The position numbers and the translations under genes were made by a program. Under the pieces are notes generated by a model. The model did not search any database. It saw only the letters and a list, made by a program, of their open reading frames with translations, and was not told where the DNA came from. A stretch of DNA of 64,000 nucleotides from Urbifossiella sp046350095 (GTDB lineage Bacteria > Planctomycetota > Planctomycetia > Gemmatales > Gemmataceae), in NCBI GenBank assembly GCA_046350095.1, contig JAXMBA010000002.1, positions 1,364,001-1,428,000 of the forward strand, in the 5' to 3' direction. Of this stretch, positions 57,536-64,000 are shown piece by piece (positions within the stretch are counted from its first letter, which is position 1; every line of letters begins with the position of its first letter).

Positions 57536-59083
57536 TTACCGCTGCAGCTCGCGCTCGACGCGGTCCACCAGTTCCTTCGCCGGCCAGTCGCGGTCGCCGA
57601 TCGCCACCCGCGCGTCGGCCGCCAGCCACGCCCGCACCTTCTTCTCGGCCGCCACCGCGGTGCTGTGCGTCTTCGCCCCGAAGTGCTTGCTGATCTCGCC
57701 GTACGTCGCCGCCGTGTGCTTGCGGCACAGGAACACCGCCACCATCCGCGGGTGCGTCACCGCCCACGTCCGCGCCTTGGATTGCAGCGTCCCCGCCGCC
57801 AGCCGCAGCGTCGTACACACGGCCGCGTCCACGTCCGGCACGGTCACCACGCGCACGGCGTGCCGCAGCAGGTCGCCGAGCGCCTCGCGGGCCAGCGCCG
57901 TGTCGGCGGGGCGGCCCGTCACCTTCGCGTAGTGGCGGACGCTGTTCACCGCGCCCTCCAGCTCGCGGACGTTCCCCCGCAGGTGGCTACTCAGGTACTT
58001 CAGCACCGCGTCCGGCACCGACGGGCCGGCCGTGCTCGCCTTCTTGCGCAGGATGCCGAGCCGCGTCTCGGGGTCGGGCGGCAGCAGCCCCCACACGGCG
58101 CCGCCGAGCAGCCGGTCGGCCAGCTCGGGCAGCAGGTCGTCCGCTAGCCGCGGGTGACAGTCCGTCGTCACCACCACCTGCCGGCCGTCGGCCACGAGCG
58201 CGTCGAACGTGTTGAGGAACTCCTCCTGCGTCGCCCGCTTGGTGGCGAGGAAGTTCAGGTTGTCCAGCAGCAGCGCCGAGCACTCGCGGAACTGGCGGCG
58301 GAACGAGCCCATCTTGCCGAGCCGCGACGCCTGCACGAACCGCGTGGTGAACTCCTCCGCGGTGACGTAGCACGGCCGCTCGCCGCCGCGCCGCAGGCCG
58401 AGGAACACGCCTTCGAGCAGGTGCGTCTTGCCGACGCCGGTGGGGCCGTGCAGCACCAGCGGGTTGGCGCCCTGGGCGGGGTCCTCGACGACGCTCGCGG
58501 CCGAGGCGTGCGCCACCCGGTTGCACGGGCCGACGACGAAGTCGTCGAGCTTCTTCCACCGCCGCCCGGCGCGCGGGGCCAGGTCGAACCCGGCGGCCTC
58601 GGGGTCGGCCCGCTTCGGCTTCGGCCGCCGCGGCTCCACGGGGTCGCCGAACAGGTCGGTCTGCGGGCGGGCGGGCCGGCTCCCGGCGTCGGTGCGCGTC
58701 CGCGGCGCGTCGGGCTTGGGGCTCGGGGGTTCCGGCTTCGGCTCCCGCGATTCGGCTTTCGCGCCGACCGGCTCGGCGAAGGCGTCCGCGTCCACGGCCC
58801 AGCGCACCGGCAGCGGCGCCCCGGCGGCCTCCGATGCGGCGGCGCGGACGGCCTCGCCGAACGTGTGTTCGAGCCAGTCGCGGCAGGAGTCGTTGCGGGC
58901 GACCACGACCAGTTCACTGCCGAGGCCGACGAACCGGGCGTGGCCGACGAACCAGAGGGCGAAGCGGGCGGCGCCGATCCGCGCGGCGACGGCGTCGGCC
59001 ACCGCCTTGTCGAGGGCGGGGGGCGGAACCGGGGCGGGGGCGGCCGCGGGGGGTCGGGGGGATGGCGACGAGCGGACCGACAC
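57536..59083 (-). CDS. dnaA: Chromosomal replication initiator protein DnaA
   Basis: The 515-residue protein has a domain I-like N-terminus (ARFALWFVGHARFVGLGSEL), a long Pro/Arg linker, then the AAA+ domain. Walker A is GPTGVGKTHLLEG (about 209-221), Walker B is ALLLDNLNFL and the sensor segment is VVTTDCHPRLADDLL. Domain IV has YGEISKHFGAKTHSTAVAAE near residue 474, the DnaA-box-binding motif. The usual consensus D in the DxDD Walker B site is DN here, as is common in planctomycetes only if confirmed. GTG 59083 is a reasoned start. Neither dnaN nor clear DnaA boxes are adjacent, so it could be a paralogue or displaced gene. Confidence 0.85.
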   Translation of the reverse strand: MSVRSSPSPRPPAAAPAPVPPPALDKAVADAVAARIGAARFALWFVGHARFVGLGSELVVVARNDSCRDWLEHTFGEAVRAAASEAAGAPLPVRWAVDADAFAEPVGAKAESREPKPEPPSPKPDAPRTRTDAGSRPARPQTDLFGDPVEPRRPKPKRADPEAAGFDLAPRAGRRWKKLDDFVVGPCNRVAHASAASVVEDPAQGANPLVLHGPTGVGKTHLLEGVFLGLRRGGERPCYVTAEEFTTRFVQASRLGKMGSFRRQFRECSALLLDNLNFLATKRATQEEFLNTFDALVADGRQVVVTTDCHPRLADDLLPELADRLLGGAVWGLLPPDPETRLGILRKKASTAGPSVPDAVLKYLSSHLRGNVRELEGAVNSVRHYAKVTGRPADTALAREALGDLLRHAVRVVTVPDVDAAVCTTLRLAAGTLQSKARTWAVTHPRMVAVFLCRKHTAATYGEISKHFGAKTHSTAVAAEKKVRAWLAADARVAIGDRDWPAKELVDRVERELQR

Positions 59084-59328
59084 GACGAACCCCCAGCAGC
59101 ACGGCGGACGTCCTTGCCCCGCCGGCGAGCGGGCGTGACCCCCGACGATGCTCCGGGGACACACTCCACTATGCAGTCCCGAACCGGGGCGCCAACGCCT
59201 CGTGCGCGAGCTCTCCCGCCGGCGCGCCGGGCGCGCGTGGCGCCCGCGGCACGGGCGGCACCACCGGACCCGCACCGCAGGCGGGAACACCCGCGTACCC
59301 GGGTGAGAACACCGCCCCGGGCGCGAGC

Positions 59329-60246
59329 TCATGAGAATCCGGGAAGTTCGACTGAAGTTGGGCCGCCGGCGCGCCACAGGAACACCTCGCGGCGGTCGGC
59401 CTCGCCGAACCCGTGCCGCTCGTACAACCGGCGCGCCGGGCCGTTCCGCGCGTCCACGCTCACCGTCAGCGCGCGGGCGTCGCCGGCGGCCCGAAGCGCG
59501 ACCCGCAGCAGCTCCGCGCCCCAGCCCCGCCCCCGCGCCGCCGGCACCAGCCCCAGATAGCTCAGCTCCACGGCGCCGACCTCGGTGCCCGGTTCGAGCA
59601 GCACCACGCCGACCGCCGCGCCGTCGTGCCGCGCCAGCGCCCACCAGTCGGGCCGCGCCGGCGGCGGGGGGTGGAAGCCGGCCAGTAGGTCGGCGGCGGT
59701 GCGGGTGCCGGTCAGCTCGGGGCAGTCGAGGCTGCCGTCGTGGCTCGCCAGCAGCGCCGCGGTGAACGCCGCCCGGTTCGCGTCGTCCACCGGCTCGACC
59801 GTCAGCGCGCCGCCCGGCGGGGGCTCGTCGCGCCGCTCGCGCCGCAGGTGGACGACGGCGGTGACGTGGCGGAAGCCGGCGCGGGCGAGGGTCGGCTCGT
59901 CGGTGCGGTCGCCGCCGGGGGCGAACGACTGACACACCTTCACCCCCCGGCCGCGGAGCCACTCCAGCGCGGCGGCCAGCAGCGGGTCGGCGTCGGCGGC
60001 GCGGTGGGAGCGTGGGGGGAACAGGATGCCGAGGGCGCCGGGCAGGGTTTGCGCCAGCACCGCGCCGCGGACGGTGCCGCCGGCCCCGCGGGTGACGAAC
60101 AGCCCGGCGGGGTCGAACTCGCCGCCGCGGAGGAGGTCGAGGAAGCGGCGGGCGGCGTCGGCGCGGGCGAGGGCGGGCCGGGTGCTGGCGAGGGCGCGGC
60201 AGGCGGCGGCGAGGTCGTCCGGCCCGGCGGCGGAGGCGGTGCCCAT
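59329..60246 (-). CDS. GNAT-family N-acetyltransferase (two-domain)
   Basis: The 305-residue protein ends in a clear GNAT domain: LSYLGLVPAARGRGWGAELL (the acetyl-CoA-binding R-G-x-G) and LTVSVDARNGPARRLYERHG (the A..LY...GF segment). The N-terminal half (about 1-150) seems to be a degenerate second GNAT fold with LFVTRGAGGTVRGAVLAQTL. Such double-GNAT proteins resemble mycothiol-synthase-like enzymes in layout, but the substrate is not predictable. ATG 60246 lies 200 bases from any other upstream gene. A small GCACACC-TGC-GGTGTGC hairpin is in that gap at 60402-60418. Confidence 0.8.
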   Translation of the reverse strand: MGTASAAGPDDLAAACRALASTRPALARADAARRFLDLLRGGEFDPAGLFVTRGAGGTVRGAVLAQTLPGALGILFPPRSHRAADADPLLAAALEWLRGRGVKVCQSFAPGGDRTDEPTLARAGFRHVTAVVHLRRERRDEPPPGGALTVEPVDDANRAAFTAALLASHDGSLDCPELTGTRTAADLLAGFHPPPPARPDWWALARHDGAAVGVVLLEPGTEVGAVELSYLGLVPAARGRGWGAELLRVALRAAGDARALTVSVDARNGPARRLYERHGFGEADRREVFLWRAGGPTSVELPGFS

Positions 60247-60528
60247 GCGGGGAGTGTACGCCGCGGCCGGCCGGCGACCTACGACCGGCGGACCCCGGAG
60301 AGCGGTTTGGCACCGCCCCGGCTGTGACAGCGGGCTGTCGCGGCGGAGTGACGCGATGCCGTCGAGCGAACCATCCCGGTGAGGCCAGGTGATGCCGGAC
60401 GGCACACCTGCGGTGTGCGAGAGCGAGGCGACGGGGCCGGGACAGGCGTCAGGGTGGGCGTTCAGCCCGACCCGGGGTTTTCGTTTTCAATCAAGTCGGT
60501 GGGCCATGAGAGCGGTTCGGCGGGCCAG

Positions 60529-60768
60529 CTACGGGTACGAGCCGCGCCTGAACCCGAGCGCGTCAAACCCGCAGTCCGGACCGCCTTCGACCTCGACGAT
60601 GCACGTCACGTCGTAGCCGGGGTCTCCCACGACGACGCTTAGGACGTTGACCACCTGGTACACGTCGAGGCGGAGTCCCAGCCCCGGGAACGGTGGGAAG
60701 GGCAACGTCGTCTCCCGCACCCAGCACTCCGCGTCATCGAAGAGGACGAGGCGCGCCGACAAGCTCAT
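60529..60768 (-). CDS. Hypothetical small protein next to the IS110 element
   Basis: The 79-residue protein has beta-strand-like hydrophobic patterns (SARLVLFDDAECWVRETTLP, VYQVVNVLSVVVGDPGYDVT) and no known domain. ATG 60768 has GGGGAGAG upstream. Its leader contains GTTCGGCGGCGGAGG, also found before the gene at 62987-63430. It is G+C-poorer than the core genes. No function can be given. Confidence 0.5.
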   Translation of the reverse strand: MSLSARLVLFDDAECWVRETTLPFPPFPGLGLRLDVYQVVNVLSVVVGDPGYDVTCIVEVEGGPDCGFDALGFRRGSYP

Positions 60769-60869
60769 CTGGCTCTCCCCACCGCATTACCTCCGCCGCC
60801 GAACGACCAAGCTCACCGGCCCGGCCGCGATCAGTGAGTTCGTCCCATCTCAGAACCAATGACCGCGGC

Positions 60870-61079
60870 CGGGTCCGGTGCAGCGCTCACATGTTACCCT
60901 ACCGGGGTCGTTGAGGCGACAGCCCGGTGGTCGGGCCAACCGCATGCAGCGCCTGAGGCACCCGACCTCGCGAACCAGATGGCGGACCGACCACCGGCGC
61001 TCCTCGACCTCGGATGCCATACCGGGGCGGCTCACCCGAGCCACACCCCGCATCACGTGAGCGTGAGGGGAGGGACGCC
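60870..61079 (+). ncRNA. Candidate bridge-RNA region of the IS110 element
   Basis: IS110 elements encode a structured non-coding bridge RNA in the left end that guides target and donor recognition. This 210-base segment precedes the transposase and has an 11-bp perfect helix (CCGGTGGTCGG at 60924-60934 with CCGACCACCGG at 60987-60997) enclosing a 52-base interior, plus repeated ACCGGGG and GACCTCG words. These fit a two-loop RNA, but no loop has been matched to a target sequence. Confidence 0.45.
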
Positions 61080-62084
61080 GTGGGCACCACCGCGACGACG
61101 ACGGCCACGTACTTCGCCGGGATCGACGTGTCCAAGGACACACTCGACGCCGGCCTCCTGGGGCCGACCGGGGCCACCCGCCCGAAGGCGTTCGCCAACG
61201 ACCGGGCCGGCCACGCCGCCCTCCTCGCCTGGGCCGACCGCCAGGCCGCGGGCGGCACCGTCCACTTCTGCATGGAGGCCACCGGCCCGTACTCGACCGC
61301 CCTCGCCACCTTCCTCCACGCCGCCGGCCGCCTCGTCAGCGTCGTCAACCCGGCCCGCGTGAAGGCCCACGCCAAGGCGTGCGGGCAGCTCAACAAGACG
61401 GACCCGGCCGACGCCCGGGCCATCGCCACCTTCGCCCGCGACCGCCGCCCCCGGCCGTGGGCACCACCGACGCCGGAAGTCCGGGAATTGCAGGGGCTCG
61501 TCCGCCGGCGGGACGACCTGCGGCGGATGGCCGCCGCCGAGAAGACCCGGCTCGACGCCCCCGACCTCACGCCCGCGGCGCGGAAGTCGATCACCCGGGT
61601 GGCGAAGCTCCTGGCGAAGGAGGCCGACCGGGTCCAGGCGGCGGCCGAGGCCGTGGTCGCCGCGACGCCGGCCCTGGCCGAAGACGCCGCGCTGTTGGAG
61701 TCGGTGAAGGGGATCGGCCGGCAGACCGCGACCACGGTGCTGGCCGAGCTGCCGCCGGTCGGGGACATCCGGTCGGCGGAGTCGGCGGCGGCGTACTGCG
61801 GGCTCGCCCCGGCCGAGTTCCAGAGCGGCAAGTCCGTCAAGAAGCACACCCGGCTGTCGAAGGCCGGGAACGCCCGGCTGCGGACCGCGCTGTACCTGCC
61901 GACGCTCACGGCGATCCGGTTCAACCCCGTCCTCAAGGGGTTCTACGAGCGGCTCCTCGCGGCCGGGAAGCCGAAGATGCAGGCGGTCGGGGCGTGCATG
62001 CGGAAGCTGGTGATGATCTGCTACGGGGTGCTCAAGAACCGGAAGCCGTTCGACCCCGAATGGGGGTCAAGAATCACCCGTTGA
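61080..62084 (+). CDS. IS110-family transposase
   Basis: The 334-residue protein has the N-terminal DEDD RuvC-like domain: FAGIDVSKDTLDAGLLG (first Asp), MEATGPYSTALATFL (Glu) and NKTDPADARAIATFARDR (D-x-x-D). The C-terminal Transposase_20 domain follows, with LLESVKGIGRQTATTVLAEL, AAAYCGLAPAEFQSGKSVKK, and SKAGNARLRTALYLPTL holding the catalytic Ser. All catalytic residues are present, so the enzyme looks active. It starts at GTG 61080 with GAGGGGAGGG upstream. It is inserted between small genes near the right end of the window and differs in codon use from the core genes. Confidence 0.93.
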   Translation: MGTTATTTATYFAGIDVSKDTLDAGLLGPTGATRPKAFANDRAGHAALLAWADRQAAGGTVHFCMEATGPYSTALATFLHAAGRLVSVVNPARVKAHAKACGQLNKTDPADARAIATFARDRRPRPWAPPTPEVRELQGLVRRRDDLRRMAAAEKTRLDAPDLTPAARKSITRVAKLLAKEADRVQAAAEAVVAATPALAEDAALLESVKGIGRQTATTVLAELPPVGDIRSAESAAAYCGLAPAEFQSGKSVKKHTRLSKAGNARLRTALYLPTLTAIRFNPVLKGFYERLLAAGKPKMQAVGACMRKLVMICYGVLKNRKPFDPEWGSRITR

Positions 62085-62114
62085 CAACATGCCATCTGGT
62101 TCGGCCTGCCTTGC

Positions 62115-62924
62115 TCACCCCGTCGGCCACATGCCGCGGAAGTACTTGTACGACGCCTCGCGGTTAGTCCCCGAGGTGTACGGCACGAACCCACACTCCG
62201 CCAGAAGCTCGTCCACCTCGTCCTGGACCCCGATGGCGTTGACAGTCTCCAGCAACAGCAACCCACCGGGCGATAGCAACTCGTGGAACTGGCGGAGCGA
62301 CCGCCGCCAGTACGGCTTGGTCGAGCAGCGGAGGCTGTTGCGGCAGTGTACCACCCCGAAACTGCCGGCCGGGAGGTCGGCCGTGCTCCAGTCCCCGACG
62401 GAGTACGTCACCGAGCCGCCAGGAGCATGGAACTCCCGCAGACGCCGGAGCGACCGAGCCAGGTCCGTCACCAGTTCGCGGGCACCGGGGTAGTCTCGGC
62501 ACGGCTCCCAGATGGGGACGCAGCGGGCCAACTCTTGCTCGCTCGGCAGGTGCCGCGACGCAACCTCGATGGCAGATGGGCAGGAGTCGATGGCCGTGAC
62601 CCGGAACCCCCATCGGGCAAGGATGTGGGGGATCAGTGCGATGCCGCACCCGGCGTCGAGCAACGTCTGCGGCGACGACCGGGGTAACTCGCCGGCGTCG
62701 GCGAGCATCCGGATCAGCAGATCGACCCCGCGATGGACGACCGACTCGCGCCGCCATGTGTCTTTCTCTGCCAACAGGTCCCGGTAGTAGTTCTGCCAGA
62801 ACGGCGGTCGGTTCCAGTCCTCGGTCGGCTCCGCGTTCCACGGCGACCCCTGGAACTCTCCCGGCGGTCGCGGCGCGGCGGCCGGCTCAACGGCGGCGGG
62901 TTTCTTGCTGAACCACCCGAACAT
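62115..62924 (-). CDS. Class I SAM-dependent methyltransferase
   Basis: The 269-residue protein has a SAM-binding motif I TLLDAGCGIALIPHILARWG near residue 105, motif II FRVTAIDSCPSAIEVASRHL and the later GSFGVVHCRNSLRCST and LLSPGGLLLLETVNAIG. These are the standard Rossmann methyltransferase motifs. A basic, Pro-rich N-terminus (about 1-40) precedes the fold. The acceptor is unknown. ATG 62924 has GAGAGGG upstream. It is encoded opposite to and immediately beside the IS110 element and may belong to the same accessory stretch. Confidence 0.82.
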   Translation of the reverse strand: MFGWFSKKPAAVEPAAAPRPPGEFQGSPWNAEPTEDWNRPPFWQNYYRDLLAEKDTWRRESVVHRGVDLLIRMLADAGELPRSSPQTLLDAGCGIALIPHILARWGFRVTAIDSCPSAIEVASRHLPSEQELARCVPIWEPCRDYPGARELVTDLARSLRRLREFHAPGGSVTYSVGDWSTADLPAGSFGVVHCRNSLRCSTKPYWRRSLRQFHELLSPGGLLLLETVNAIGVQDEVDELLAECGFVPYTSGTNREASYKYFRGMWPTG

Positions 62925-62986
62925 CCGCTGCGCCCTCTCTTGCCGAACATACAGCTCAGCAGCCGCGGGGGCCGGGTGAGCTAGAG

Positions 62987-63430
62987 TCACGAACCGCCTA
63001 TGCCCCCGCGGTCTGCTGCGGCGCCGGGTTCGGCGTGCTTGAGTACCCGAGCCGGATCGAGGACGTAACGACCCTCGCGGGCTTGGCCCGCCACATCGTC
63101 CTCCCAATAGAAGCCCACTCGGGCACCGACCGCGGCCTCGAACTCCGGCAACCGTGCGGCGAGCGTGAGCGCCATGTAGGCACACTCGTTGCCGGCCCGG
63201 TGGTACCACGACTCGAACTCGGCCACGTGGGCCGCGTCCAGAGCGTACACGCAGGGGCTGTCAAGGACGATGGGCGGCACGGCAGGGTCCGCTTGACCCA
63301 CCGCCCGTCGTAATGCCTGTGAGCCGAGCTGATACGCGCCGGCCGGGAGTGCCAGCGGATACCGGGCCAAGCCCATCGTCGGGTCACCGACTGCCAGGGT
63401 TCCGGTCGTCAGGTCGAACACCTGTCCCAC
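62987..63430 (-). CDS. Hypothetical protein upstream of the methyltransferase
   Basis: The 147-residue protein starts at GTG 63430 with GGAGGG nine bases upstream. It has FDLTTGTLAVGDPTMGLARY, LPAGAYQLGSQAL and a Tyr/His/Trp-containing middle (AEFESWYHRAGNECAYMALT). The order of VFDLTTG..AVGDP and P.G.Y weakly recalls DUF4241-like proteins, which are often near toxin or immunity genes, but the match is too weak to name it. It lies 62 bases upstream of the methyltransferase gene on the same strand. Confidence 0.55.
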   Translation of the reverse strand: MGQVFDLTTGTLAVGDPTMGLARYPLALPAGAYQLGSQALRRAVGQADPAVPPIVLDSPCVYALDAAHVAEFESWYHRAGNECAYMALTLAARLPEFEAAVGARVGFYWEDDVAGQAREGRYVLDPARVLKHAEPGAAADRGGIGGS

Positions 63431-64000
63431 CGCTTCGCCCTCCGCCGCCGAACCAGTGATTAGATTGCGCCGGCGCGACCTATCACGGGCACCCGATCAG
63501 ACCGCGCCGGAGGACGTAAGTCAAGCGCCCTGGGTATCCGACTTACGGCGACGCCGGCCGCCGCCGGGCGCGCGACCTATCCCACTAACGCACCACGCGC
63601 CGCACCGGCTCGGGGCTTGGGGCCGAACCAGTGGTGAGATTGCAAAAATTCCATCTCTCACATCCCGCCTGTGGGACCGCCCCGCGAGACTCATCTCGAT
63701 GGACAGTCACAAGTTGCGGACGGCGATCGAACCGACGTCCCCGCAACCCATCCCACTAACGCACACCGACGGGCCTCACTCCACGTCGAGCGGGCTCGTC
63801 ACCCCGCGGCCGCCCTTGCCTCGCACGCAACGCCAGTCCACCGCCCGAGGTGCCCCACATGCGGAAGAACGGCCCGCGCGACCGATCCCGTCACCGGACC
63901 GCGCCGAGTGGGTTTCGTTCCCGCGGGCGAACGGCGGCCGGGTGGACGCGGCCGGGGTCGCACACCATCCCCGGCGGTCCTCCCGGGAAGCGTACCAGCC
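63431..64000. other. Gene-free right end with degenerate repeats
   Basis: No plausible gene was found here. Two repeated motifs frame two units of about 150 bp: CCGAACCAGTGRTKAGATTG at 63448 and 63625, and ATCCCACTAACGCAC near 63584 and 63752. The first unit also holds a hairpin (CGTAAGTC/GACTTACG). This may be part of a mobile or recombination-related array that continues beyond the window. Confidence 0.45.

Larger units (their letters stand above)
60851..62097 (+). mobile_element. IS110-family insertion sequence
   Basis: The element is defined by its transposase gene at 61080-62084. Ends are inferred: CCATCT occurs at 60845-60850 and again at 62092-62097, which fits insertion at a CT dinucleotide core without inverted repeats, as is usual for IS110. 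The resulting element of about 1.25 kb has a long left end of about 230 bases before the gene and a very short right end, again typical. The exact borders need an empty-site comparison. Confidence 0.5.

Noticed and set aside
63440..63770. Integron attC sites in the right-hand repeats
   Set aside because: The core motifs (RYYYAAC and GTTRRRY) are not matched at both ends of the units, and no integrase gene is present in the window.

Overview
The window is very G+C-rich chromosomal DNA from what looks like a planctomycete of the Gemmata group. The evidence is a lineage-typical gene set: two DUF1559 prepilin-like proteins, a DUF1501 protein with a Tat signal, a sigma factor fused to a membrane segment and an extracytoplasmic domain, a kinase fused to PilZ, and an FG-GAP repeat protein. 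Coding density is high, start codons include many GTGs, and neighbouring genes are functionally mixed. This assignment comes from gene content only.

Layout. 1-1611: the tail of an EAL-domain (c-di-GMP phosphodiesterase) gene, a VOC protein and a phosphotransferase-like protein. 1690-15664: a complete-looking Tad/Flp pilus locus on the plus strand (two Flp pilins, prepilin peptidase, CpaB, secretin CpaC, CpaE, CpaF, TadB, TadC, an OmpA-like lipoprotein, a small membrane protein, a winged-helix AAA+ ATPase and a TPR lipoprotein). 15886-21249: DUF1501 protein, tRNA-Ala(GGC), glycosyltransferase, Hsp70-like protein, and a small addiction-module-like gene overlapping a SnoaL-like gene. 21262-24170 (minus): sigma factor/STN fusion and FG-GAP protein. 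24274-27954: a leader with a strong terminator, an MMPL/RND transporter and a coiled-coil protein. 28013-34785: an STN-like secreted protein, then pyruvate dehydrogenase aceE-aceF and a beta-propeller-like protein. 34792-42789: DUF4139 protein, an unknown protein, a 1.1-kb gene-free stretch, a DUF1559 protein, ROK kinase, HEAT-repeat protein and SDR. 42943-53556: dnaE, two DUF4365-like genes, an epimerase, a DUF1559 protein, the kinase-PilZ protein, gluQ and cytidine deaminase. 53726-60246: a double amidohydrolase, ACT-domain protein, dnaA and a GNAT. 60529-64000: an accessory stretch with an IS110-family element, a methyltransferase and small unknown genes.

The most striking feature is not a gene. 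At least fourteen long inverted repeats sit at gene boundaries. They belong to several unrelated sequence families but share one architecture: arms of about 26-50 bp (or one nested palindrome of about 200 bp), often built from short tandem words. Three families occur twice in this window. One copy lies inside the aceEF operon, and another appears to supply the N-terminal codons of gluQ. I know of no established function for such a set; it is my main candidate for an undescribed system.

Functional links: the Tad pilus genes, the EAL fragment and the PilZ-kinase are consistent with c-di-GMP control of surface attachment, but this is inference. Start codons were chosen from ribosome-binding-like sequences and family length; many are uncertain by a few codons.
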